Positions 50,782-60,917 of a stretch of 64,000 nt of DNA are shown piece after piece. The notes under the pieces were generated by a model. It was not told where the DNA came from, searched no databases, and saw only the letters and a program-made list of their open reading frames with translations. The DNA comes from Paragyromitra xinjiangensis. Its lineage: Eukaryota > Ascomycota > Pezizomycetes > Pezizales > Discinaceae. The stretch is taken from assembly GCA_038503065.1 (NCBI GenBank), contig JBCAMK010000017.1, forward strand, positions 62,001-126,000. The letters run 5' to 3'. A program made the translations under genes and the position numbers. The stretch's first letter is position 1. Each line of letters starts with the position of its first letter.

Positions 50782-51676
50782 TTAAACAGAATGACAACGG
50801 AAGTTTCCATCGCGTGAACGAACCAGCTTCCTCTTGATAACTGCGATTCTCTTCTTCTTGGTCATTGAGTTGATGTAGGTACCAATCACGAACGCGACTA
50901 AGTTGAAGAAAGGTACCCACGCATGCGGCGGCAGGAACTTCTGCGCGAACAACAGCGCAAGCGGGCTCGTGCACCACGATACCTTCATAACTGGGAGGAA
51001 CCCAACCTCGACAGTCTTATGGATCTGATGGGGTGTCCGTGCGCCCGCAATAATCGCCATACACGCGAGGTACACGGAGTTCTGGATCGGCGAGACAATC
51101 AAGTTGCTCACGACAATTTGCCCGATCTTGGACTTGGTGGAGGTGCGCCCGGCAAAAACTTTTTGGAGCAGGGTTACGAGAATGTGTCCGAGTGGCGCGG
51201 AAATTAGGGCGCCGTAGATGGCCATCTTAGGGACGCGGGGGCTCATGTAGGAGCCATTCTTGCTACGATCACGGGCGATCACAGAGGCGAGGAGTTCCTG
51301 GAGAGCGGAAAGGGTACCGGAGGTGAGCATCTTGGTCCGCCTGTAAGGGGGATTGTTGTCAGTATTCCATGTGTGTTTCGGTGGCCCATCGCGATCAAAC
51401 TGAGCCAAAGGAATGCGGGGAACGCGTTCAGAAGACGGGGGAAGCTACAATGGATTTTCCTGGAGCTGTCTGAGATAGATCTAAAGTCGCATTCCTCGTC
51501 AGCATTCCACGTCATCACGAGAGGCGAAAGCGCAAGCGATCGCGATCAAGTCGAGAGGGGTCCAGTACCTGCATATATCCAGCCCCAGCTCCCCCAAAGC
51601 GACCGGTCCTAAGCCCGGCGGAGGAGGACATCGAGGTGATCTCCTTTCGGATGACTTCTTTTGTGACTTCGGCCAT
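50782..51676 (-). CDS. Mpv17/PMP22 family integral membrane protein
   Basis: Three exons (51676-51569, 51480-51449, 51340-50782) give 232 aa. Hallmarks: YLRQLQENPLRTKMLTSGTL at the first segment, APLGHILVTLLQKVFAGR, KIGQIVVSNLIVSPIQNSVY, VGFLPVMKVSWCTSPLALLF and WVPFFNLVAFVIGTYINSMT. These four hydrophobic segments with the 'W-x-x-W/F' loop define the Mpv17/PMP22/Sym1 family of peroxisomal or mitochondrial inner-membrane channels. The leader lacks an obvious presequence, and the TKKKR-like C-terminus is basic, so peroxisome is slightly favoured. The middle exon has only 32 nt. Confidence 0.88.
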
Positions 51677-52989
51677 TTTTTAAAAGTACTGTTTTTTGTC
51701 AAAGTTGAAAGTTAGCGATGCAACCGACCAGTTTTGAGGGCTAAGATGGTATGGTGATGAGAGGAGGGATGGTTGGGTTGCGCTGTTGTCGTGTTCCCCC
51801 TGGCTGATGAGGAGACCAACCAGCAACAGCAACGCGTGTTTACGATTGCCGGGCGCGAAAAAGGGACAGAAAAAAATGACGAACCTCGTTTGACAGCAAC
51901 GACAATGACGATAAACGTGGGAATTGAGAGGCAGCAGAATTACTCGCTGTAGGCCAGGTAGCAGGATACTGGTCAGGGAAACGGACGAGTGATGGAGAGG
52001 AAGGACTAGGGAGATGCGAGAGAGGCAATTGAGAGCAGGAAGAGAAGCCGCGAATGTGGGGTCGTGCAGCAGACTTTGACTCTCTGGGAGAAGCAGATAG
52101 ATAGATGGGAGGAGACAAAGCCGGTGGTTGGAGAGAAGCAGAGATAGACAGAAGGGGGGCTGAAGATCTGGGTCGGGGAGACTGAGCTGGCAAAGAGCCG
52201 AGGCAGCGAGTAACCGACCAGTCGTCAGATCGGAGGCCTGGGGCAATCAGCTGCGTCGGGCATCGGGGGTGGCCGCCAGAGGTGAGGGCGTCAACACCAC
52301 CACCTTTTGTGATCATTGCTGCTGAATTCTACTCTTTTTCGGTCGTTTACTCCCTGTTTTCAGCTTACTGCTTGCCATTTCTGTGAACGGCCCGGCTGAC
52401 TGGTGGAAGCAAAGAACGCATAAACAAACATTCACCCATCCTCCAGAGTTGCACAATCCCAGGACGGGGGTCACCCAAGCCCAATGATCTCGCCGATACC
52501 CGTCCCGGCCTGCGCCTGTTCCCTCCAATTATCTACTCAATTCTCCGAAACCAAGGACCGAATTGGCTGTTCATCTTCCTGTGAGGACCCAATCGTTCTG
52601 CCCTACATCTTCATATGCGATCACTGACAGATCCATGTCGTGCCTGAGGTTTCAGCTTGTCCCGACTAGGCTGCGCGCGGAGTTGCTGCGATCCGGAGCT
52701 GATAATTCTTGGCATCTTATCTTATCTGATGCAACAACTTGTTTCCGCTTGGTTGGCCTCGCCAGAGATAAGCCCTAACCCTGCTTGTATTCGTTGTTCA
52801 AAACTTTAGTAATAATACCCCCAGACAGCTCCAGAGGGGCTCTTGACCGGGCATTTTTGCCTTACCAGTCCTGCAGACAGTAATTCCTCCCCTTCTCCGT
52901 TTTCTCTCTCCTTTCCTCTCCCCCTCATTTCCATCTCCTTTCGTGCGACTGCATCTCTGTAGCGGGGCTCTCGATCATTTCCCCGTATA
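51677..52989. other. Divergent 5' region of the PMP22-like and Cys-rich genes
   Basis: Frames on the minus strand at 51680-52316 are Leu/Ser/Pro-rich and look like translated pyrimidine-rich leader; not called as genes. A pyrimidine tract precedes the gene at 52990. Confidence 0.4.
52885..52945 (+). promoter_or_regulatory. Pyrimidine-rich tract upstream of the Cys-rich gene
   Basis: A nearly pure C/T run (CTCCCCTTCTCCGTTTTCTC and onward) ends 45 bp before the start at 52990. Such tracts mark core promoters and transcription starts in filamentous fungi and support the gene call. Confidence 0.45.
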
Positions 52990-53598
52990 ATGTTCTTCTT
53001 CGCATCTTTTCCTTCCCCAAAACCCCAACAAGCACAAATCGTACAGGTTACGGCCCCACCAATATCTCAAATATTCCCTACACCAACTTCATCGAAACGA
53101 AATTCCTCATCCTCTCTCTCATCGGTCTTTTCATCTCTCGGTTTCAGCCCTCAAAATCGTCGCTCTTTCCCAACTGCTACTACTATCCCTCCGTCCTCAA
53201 AGTGTACACATCTATCCGTTACACGTATCCACACCTCTGGAGCCACCCCACCGCCATCCTACCCTCGAGATCTATTCGTAATCAGACTTGAATCCGACGG
53301 ATTCTGCCAACGGTGTCGTAAACCACACTTCTTCCGCTGGGTCTACGTCTGCGATTACTGCAGCGCGCGGGCGTGTCATAATTGCCGACCAAGATGGGCT
53401 GACCGAGCATGGGAGAGTTTCGGAAGTGTTCTAGGAGCAGAACCACCGCAGAAGAAAGAAGAAACTGCAGCGTCGATAAAAATGATAGAAAATGCACCTC
53501 GAAGATCAAAAACCGTCGGATGCGGGAACTCAGACGGCCGGAGAAGATCAAAAAGGTGGAGCGGCGGTTCGTGGCTGAGCCCGAAGGAGCTGACGTAG
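52990..53598 (+). CDS. Orphan cysteine-rich (putative zinc-binding) protein
   Basis: 202 aa from the first ATG. Residues 1-95 are Ser/Pro/Thr-rich. A compact metal-binding-like block follows: C106-x2-C109, C121-x2-C124-x4-C129-x2-C132 with His130 close by (FCQRCRKPHFFRWVYVCDYC is the core). The rest is basic (RRSKTVGCGNSDGRRRSKRW). The three CxxC pairs could bind one or two zinc ions. No named family is recognised and no signal peptide is evident. The frame has Ser-rich fungal codon use and lies behind a pyrimidine leader. Confidence 0.55.
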   Translation: MFFFASFPSPKPQQAQIVQVTAPPISQIFPTPTSSKRNSSSSLSSVFSSLGFSPQNRRSFPTATTIPPSSKCTHLSVTRIHTSGATPPPSYPRDLFVIRLESDGFCQRCRKPHFFRWVYVCDYCSARACHNCRPRWADRAWESFGSVLGAEPPQKKEETAASIKMIENAPRRSKTVGCGNSDGRRRSKRWSGGSWLSPKELT

Positions 53599-55476
53599 GG
53601 AGTTACGTCACAGAGAATCGAATGGAGGGGGGTTGCCTGGCGTTATACGGAATACATGATTATTATTTTTGTTTTTATTATTTTCTTTACTATAGCATTA
53701 TGGTTGTAAAATCTTAGATTTTATCTCTTCATCTGTCTTCCGTCTTTTTTTCTAAATTTATGCTTATCGATTTTTACCCCTCGGTAGCGGGGGTTGAAAC
53801 GCCTTACGGAAGCAATGAGGTCCCGGACCCGAATACGAACGAGTGACTGTTCGTGCATGTGCATATGCAGTCGGAACACTTCCCTTTTTCTCCAGACGAT
53901 TTGTATTCTAGTATTGAGATAGATCTACCCCCGAGATATTAAGCTTTTTTCCCAGTGCCCAAGGGCATTTACTGGGGTCGGGAGGTCGCGTGGCTTGGCG
54001 GGTAAATATATGTGGTGTAGCAATGTACCCAGGAATGTCGTGCTGCAAAGCTACTTTATTTTGGTTGCATCCGAGGGGTTGTGCAAGGGTTAGGTTTTGG
54101 GTGTGTGTGGTCGGGTTGGGGTTTTCTGTCTCCTGTTCGGGGTTTAGCTTCTTTCTGACCTCACCTCTTACTGCTACCATCCTCCCTTTACTATGAAGCT
54201 ACAACAAGGATTGTGACTATAGTATTCTGATGCGCTATATAGTAGGTTTATTCCCCCTCTACATGTACGTGTTAAAGAAAGAATAGACCAATAAACTAAC
54301 CTAGTAGCCTTAGCAGTAACGCTGCTCAGCCACCGTATCGCGTCGATGAAACGAACTAGAATCTTTCTTAGGAGTATAATGCTGCACACCCAGCCCTGAG
54401 AACTATCCTCGGAGCTAGTATTATGTTATGAAGTGCGAGGTATAGCGAGTGATAGTCCATGGCCATGAGGTATTTGAGGTAGGGAATTTGCTCTAAATGC
54501 AAACTAGTGTATCACAGCTGACAATCAATATGCCAAAGGCCCTGGAGGGTCTATCTGGCGTGAGCGAGGACATTTCCCAATTACTGCATGAAAATCCCAT
54601 CATAGAAATCGTACTAGGACTATCGACGATGCTACTACCTAGGCGCCGAACAACTCGCCTCCCTTCTTTAACCTCTCATAGAGGAGTAGAAATGGTTTAC
54701 CTAGACTTATCCCTTTCGCTTTTATTTATTATCATAATAGATCTACGGCTGCAGTACTTTCACTCCACGTCTCTATTCATAGGGTTACTATTGGTTAAGG
54801 CCAAAAGAAGGGCCAAATCGATCCCACAGCTCTCCTTTGGAAAATATACCATTCTTCATATTCTAGTTTTATTTCAGCCTTCCCTCTTCGAAGACCACTG
54901 CGCAGCTTGCGGATAGAGCTCAATACTCTTCACATGATGTCACTACAATCCCTACCACATATGGGGCTAGTGTCGCAGTATTGGCAGTTACCACGACCTC
55001 AGGACTGGGCGAAATCTCCTTTCAGTCTATGTCGTAACAAACCTACGACCTTAGGGATCGCATATATTGCTAGAGGGTGGGGAGGTGTGTCATGTCAACG
55101 AATAGACCTGCAAGTTCCTGCTACATTGATAGCCCATGTTTAGAATTTCAGATGCAATGTTCCTTTCCGCCTCAAAGAGTCGTATGGTTCTTATTGGGCT
55201 GACTACGAAACAGTGCGATCATCTTTTTGTTGTGGCGTCGATAGTATACATTTTTCTCTCTTGAGCGTCTGCTGACTCTGTAGTGCTGAATTTCCCCTAC
55301 TTCAACGCTACAGCTACAAACCTATACATACTGTAGACCAATAATTGGCCTATCAGCCAGGTTACACCAGCCTCGCTGGCGAAGCACTGCAGCCTCAACT
55401 TGACAAGGCTGCGCATTACTCAACTATCACAACCCCTCTTCCTACAATCTCTCGAGTCAATCTTCAGTAACCAAAT
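53599..55476. other. Spacer upstream of the NLR gene
   Basis: A 139-codon frame at 54497-54916 (MQTSVSQLTINMPKALEGLS) with a hydrophobic middle, and another at 54907-55143, are not supported by homology. They may be chance. No other feature seen. Confidence 0.35.
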
Positions 55477-58400
55477 ATGGCCGAAGTCAAAGGTCTCGCG
55501 ACAAGCATCATTGCCGTCATCCAGCTTACAGGAACGGTGACCACTTTAGGATACGGCTATATCGGTGGGGTCAAGCGAGCGTCTAAAGATATTGGAGAGC
55601 TTCTGAGCGAACTTGGTTCCCTCAGCAAGGTTCTCATCAACTTGCAATACTGCGCTGATGCGCACCCAACGCAATCAACAACACTAAACGGGCTGAATGA
55701 GACAGGAGGCCCGCTCCAGAAATGTTCCCAGGAGTTGGAAGAACTGCAAGCAAAGTTGAAGCCTAAGAAAGGATGGAAGGGAAAGATCGATAGCATCAAA
55801 TGGCCTTTGAACGAAAAAGAAACGATGCAGTTTATATCGCGAATCGAAAGGCATAAGAGCCTTTTTATGCTAGCTCTGGATACAGACCAAATGTAAGTTG
55901 GGGCCCTAGATTCGAGCTTACTGTTTCGTTCAATCGGCTAACCAACATCTCAAGAGCCCTATCGAGAGAAATCCATACCCATGTTCAAGAAACAAAGACT
56001 ATCGCTCAAAATATCCGGAAAGATTTTCAAACTGAATCCGCAGCGCAAGATACCCGAAGAATGGAAGATGAGATTCTGCGCAAAGGTAAGGTATCCAGTT
56101 GTGGGGATTGTTTTTCTGGGTCTCCGTGCCTACTTGCCTCCTTCTTCTCCAGAAGGTATGGATCAGGCGCCAGGAGTATGGCTCATGCTTCTGGTAGTAT
56201 GGGATTTAGTTAAAAATAATCAGAGCCGAAGATCTGTAATTAGAGTAAAGCTAATCGGTTGGATCTTTAGAGAAAAAGCGTAATAAAGCTCTCAAGTGGT
56301 TATACCCAGAACCGTTTGATACAAAGCACACCGAAATCCGAAAAAAAAGGCAACAAAATACAAGCGAATGGATTCTGCAAACACCGGAGTTTGGGAAGTT
56401 GATCAATGACCAAGCAGGCCTGAAGTATCGGTTGTTATGGGGCTACGGAATTCGTACGTACAACTATCCCCGCCGAACAATAGTAAAATGCGGCATTGAT
56501 ACTGACAAACTACTGTTTGAACAGCTGGGGCTGGCAAGACGTTTATAAGGTGGGATAATGCCAGTCTAGAATCTCGGATTGTCGCTAACAAAACGAAATC
56601 AATGCGTTAGTTCTGCTGTGATCGACCACCTGGAAACCCTGGCAAAATCGAACAACTACGGGATGGCTTATGTATACTTTGATTACAAAGAGCAGGATCA
56701 GCAAAGGCCACTTCGTGTCCTTGCTAGTTTGGTTAAACAACTCGCCTGTCGAGTGCCAGCACCGCATCTCCCCACGGAAATCGAAGCACTCTACGATAAT
56801 TTGAGCAAAGAGAAGAAGAACCCTACCCTTGAACAACTTTATACCACTCTCATTGCAACATCAAGGTCATTTGAAAGAGTGTTCTTCGTCTTCGATGCGT
56901 TGGACGAATGCGATGAGGAAAACCAGCGAATGGAGCTCTTACCTCTACTACATCGAATGGGAAACGATAATATCAATATCTTCCTAACTAGCCGTAAGTA
57001 TCCAGAGGATATCCAAGATTCCCTTGGCGATGGTCCACGAATTGAGCTTGCCGCCCATGAGCAGGATATCCGAAAGTATGTCGAAGAGAGGATCAATCAA
57101 TATCCACGAGCAAAACGTCTCTTCCGGCAGGGGAAATGCAAAGAAACGATCATTTCTGGTTTAGTAGATTGTGCCAAGGGAATGTAAGCAGTGTGATCAT
57201 GACATGCCAGCGTTTCTTCTTTACTGAATTATTTCAGGTTTCTGCTCGTTCGTTTCCACATCGAGTTCCTCTGCCAACAAACCACTGCGAGGCAGATTGT
57301 GACAGAACTTGAAAAACTCAAAAACTCCTCTACCAATGGAGATACAAAACCGCTGGATCCTACCTACGACAGGGTTTTAGAACATATTCACAAGCAACCG
57401 AAGAATTGCGAAGAACTCGCTCTCAAGGTTTTGTCGTGGTTGGTTAAAGCTAAACAGCTCCTTACCGTTGACGAGATCCGAATAGCGGTATCAGTAGAGC
57501 CGAATCGATACGAGCTCGATGAGCTGGATTTACCAGACATGGCGACCCTACTCGATGTCTGTGCCGGCCTAGTAATTATCGACGAAGAAACTAACACGAT
57601 CAGGCTTGCCCACTATACTGTCCAAGAGTATATTGTCAGAAAGTCTATCCTCCCTGAAGACGCAGAATTTAATCTTGCGATGGCCTGTACTACTTATCTT
57701 TCATTCGAAGCCTTTGCCCAAGGTATCTTCCCGTCAAAAGGTATATACGACGAATACGATGACTATAAGGATGTAGAAAAGCTACACCCCTTCTTCGATT
57801 ACGCAGTCAGACAACTATCCCCCCATATCAAAGCTTGCAATGAGCATTCCACAACGGATATGGTTATGAGGCTTTTGGGTAGTCCAAGCAACCTCTTAGT
57901 GTATACTGAGGCGATTTACCACAAGGCGGCCTATAATTTGAGGTGTTCTACAAGGATCGCGTTCCTTGAAGAACCATCCCCACTATACATAGCGTGTTTC
58001 ATCGGACACTATAACGCCGTCGCAATACTTCTAGAGAACGAAACCAATCTCTCAGAGCTAATCAAGCGTAAGAAAAATCCACTCAATCCAGCGGTAGAAT
58101 TGGGGTACGAGGAGATAGTTCAATTGCTCGTTGAGAAAGGATGCGCCATCTCAGATCTGACTGAAGACAGAATGAATGCACTCCACCTGGCGGCGCAGAT
58201 GGGGCATGAGGCGGTGGTTCGATTACTCATTGAGAAAGGATGCGCCATCTCGGATATGACTGAACGCGGAATAAATGCACTCCACCTGGCAGCGCAGATG
58301 GGGCATGAGGCGGTGGTTCGATTGCTCCTTGAGAAAGGGTGCGCCATCTCAGATCTGACTGAATACGGATATAATGCACTCCACCTAGCGGCGCAAGAGG

Positions 58401-59134
58401 GGCATGAGGCGGTGGCTCGATTACTCCTTGAAAAAGGATGCGCCATCTCAGATCTGGGTAGATACGGAATGAATGCACTCCACCTGGCGGCGCAGGGGGG
58501 GCATGAGGCGGTGGTTCGATTACTCCTTGAGAAAGGGTGCGTCATCTCAGATATGACTGAACGCGGAATGAATGCACTCCACCTGGCGGCGCAGATGGGG
58601 CATGAGGCGGTGGTTCGATTACTCCTTGAGAAAGGGTGCGCCATCTCAGATCTGACTGAAGACGGAGAGAATGTACTCCACCTGGCAGCGCAGTGGGGGA
58701 GTGAGGCGGTGGTTCGATTACTCCTTGAGAAAGGATGCGCCATCACAGATCTGACTGAAGACGGATACAATGCACTCCACCTGGCGGCGCAGTGGGGGCG
58801 TGAGGCGGTGGCTCGATTACTCCTTGAGAAAGGATGCGCCATCTCAGATCTAGATAAAAGTGGAAAGAATGCCTTAAACATAGCAGTCTCGGGGTTGATC
58901 GCGCAGAATCAAGGGCCAATGGGGATCCGGCTATATTCAAAGTCACAGAGTTGTGAAAATGTGATCCTTACGCTGCTCAGAAATCACATCCCGGTCTCGA
59001 TCACGGATGATGACGGAATGACAGCTCTCGACCTTCTAAAACCCTATCGCCGGCAATATCATGAGATAATCCAGCTACTCGAGTCAGCATCGGAGAAAGA
59101 GACAAAACAAAGATCATCTGAATTGCAAGATTGA
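55477..59134 (+). CDS. Fungal NLR: HeLo-like N-domain, NACHT ATPase, ankyrin repeats
   Basis: Six exons (55477-55892, 55955-56085, 56271-56453, 56525-56549, 56611-57183, 57238-59134) give 1074 aa. Residues 1-140 (MAEVKGLATSIIAVIQLTGT) fit the HeLo-like N-terminal domain of fungal STAND proteins. The NACHT domain has Walker A GIPGAGKT (242-249; partly on a 25-nt exon) and Walker B VFFVFDALDECDEE (about 342-355), followed by TSRKYPEDIQ sensor text. Then come a winged-helix-like stretch (IAVSVEPNRYELDELDLPDM, HYTVQEYIVRKSIL) and C-terminal ankyrin repeats from about 660. Seven units at 745-975 are almost identical. The design is that of self/non-self receptors (heterokaryon incompatibility or immunity-like) that oligomerise and trigger cell death; the ligand is unknown. 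The exact N-domain assignment is my inference. Confidence 0.92.
58145..58837 (+). repeat. Seven tandem 99-bp near-identical ankyrin-coding units
   Basis: The block GCCATCTCAGAT (or close forms) recurs at 58145, 58244, 58343, 58442, 58541, 58640, 58739 and 58838, exactly 99 bp apart, giving seven full 33-codon units. Each codes TE-x-G-x-NALHLAAQ-x-G-H-EAVVRLLLEKGCAISD. Variation sits at a few codons: residue 3 (D/R/Y), 5 (M/I/Y/E), 14 (M/E/G/W), 16 (H/S/R). Synonymous sites are also nearly identical, so the units were amplified or homogenised recently. Confidence 0.95.
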
Positions 59135-60917
59135 ATCACACCCCTTATTAACGTATAATACGAGGTTTGTAAACCATGAATCTAATCATATCCCTTTTGG
59201 ACCTCTTTACTAACAACTCTCTAACTGATTCTAGTTGCCTATACGAAACTATCCCTACACAGAAGTGCATGATTATTCAACCACCCTGAACAAACGAAGG
59301 AAATTGGAAGAAACGGACAACAGAATTGTGGGAGGAAACAATCCGGCGATCTGGTGGGACGAGTGGGAGATTTATAACCTGTAAAATGATATATATGTTT
59401 TAATCCGATCATAAATTGAAATACTTAATCGTGATGTGCTAAACTATCTACAAGCTAGCTCACTCCCAGCCTTATCTTGTCGACTGGTGAAATACGTAGA
59501 AAGCTCTAGGCGTAATCCATAATCAATAGCTAACCACAACGTACTCCCCAACCCCGGCACTAAACACTCCGTTTTATTCGAAAAGTCTACGCCTAGTATG
59601 ACCCCGATCGAGGTTTTACTGGTACTTGCTCCTATAATAGAGCTGCTATGGGCGATCCATCATTCCAACAATGTTGTGAATAGAGATCGAGATTTGATTG
59701 ATTGAAGGATGAGACCTGAATATATAGACTCCTTACTCTTCAATCCGCGCTTGCTAGAACCTTCTACCTCGATAGTCTGAGCTCGTCCCCTGAAAGACTA
59801 TTTCGCACGAGACTAGGAAGCCACCTCAAACAAATAACCCCCAGGCCAGAGCGGTAGAGGGGGCAACGAGGCAGAGGCACACGAGGCTTAGATAACAAAT
59901 CGAATATTTCACCACAAGAGGAAGGCCAGCTTCTTAGCCAAGCCCTCCAAGCCTCTTGAAAACCTGTCTCGCTAACCCCTCTATCGTTCTACTGCTCGAG
60001 CTCGAAATTGGTAAATGATAGTCTTCACGCCTAATCCAGGACGCTAAACAGCGAGTGATATTTCATGATCCAACATGGACCGTTCTGAAATATACACTTC
60101 CCAGCACTCCACACAATGGCATTCTTCAAGCTCAAGTATACCCACACCAAGCACGCATATCACAACGCACAGCCAAAATCACAAAACGCCTAGACCCAAA
60201 AACTTGATAAATTTCCACACCTAAAAACATCTCCACCCGGATAAAAATACTTTACATAAACATAAACCCCCTCCCTCCCCTCTCCACCAAACCGCCAAAA
60301 TTCATAACTCAGTAAAAATAAATAATACATCCAAGAACCCACTTCAAAAAGACCCAGAAGAAAACCCGCCCGCCAAAGTAGAGCAAAGTACTCCCCCAAA
60401 AGATCAAACCCACCCGAAAGCAAAAACCCCGGTATATCGAAAAAAACAACCAGAATCCAAAAGTGAGCAGAGAAAGATATCGAAAATCCACATCCAAAAA
60501 ATATCGCATGAGCAAAAACAGAAAGAAAAAAAAACCGCTAGGAAACAAAACCCCAAACAAAAAGCACAATTTTTTTTTGGATAAGCGCCACCATGCTTTG
60601 CACTCCGAGAAGGAAAAAAAAAGTGAATAAACCATAAAAGAAACGGAAGGGAAAAAAATCAATCAGACGCCAGTATCAAACCCAAAACCAACCACAGTCC
60701 CCATTCCATCCCGTCCCGTCCCTTTTGAATGGGGGTTTTTTTGATGCCCAACCCCAACCAGTAATTTTTCCCAGTTCCAGTCCAATTTTTTTTCCCCCAA
60801 TATCCCCAAATAAGAAAAAAAAGAATAAATACCCAAAAGCTTATCGCCGAAAATAAACCAATTTTTGAAGAAGGAAAAAACGGCCAAAATGCAAGAAATA
60901 ACCCTTCTGGAAAAAAA
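59135..60917. other. Spacer; possible extra exon and A-rich tract
   Basis: After a CTAACTGATTCTAG acceptor-like site the frame at 59235-59384 reads LPIRNYPYTEVHDYSTTLNK and ends NPAIWWDEWEIYNL, coding-like but not joined to the NLR. Segment 60440-60900 is A-rich on the + strand, the 3' flank of the kinase gene. Confidence 0.35.

Noticed and set aside
51680..52316. Two overlapping minus-strand frames upstream of the Mpv17/PMP22 gene
   Set aside because: Leu/Ser/Pro-rich text from a pyrimidine-rich leader; no ATG context, homology or intron signals.
54497..54916. 139-codon plus-strand frame ahead of the NLR
   Set aside because: Starts with an ATG but has no recognisable family and a composition close to random; left in the spacer description.
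58145..58837. CRISPR-like regular spacing
   Set aside because: The 99-bp period is a protein repeat in a eukaryotic gene with no unique spacers.
58120..58881. 253-codon open frame on the minus strand over the ankyrin units
   Set aside because: It lies exactly antisense to the 99-bp repeats, so one stop-free unit is copied seven times. The text (Ser/Arg/Pro runs) has no protein character, and the plus strand clearly codes ankyrin repeats.
60190..60662. Phe/Leu-rich minus-strand frames
   Set aside because: They are translations of a T-rich tract in the kinase 3' flank.
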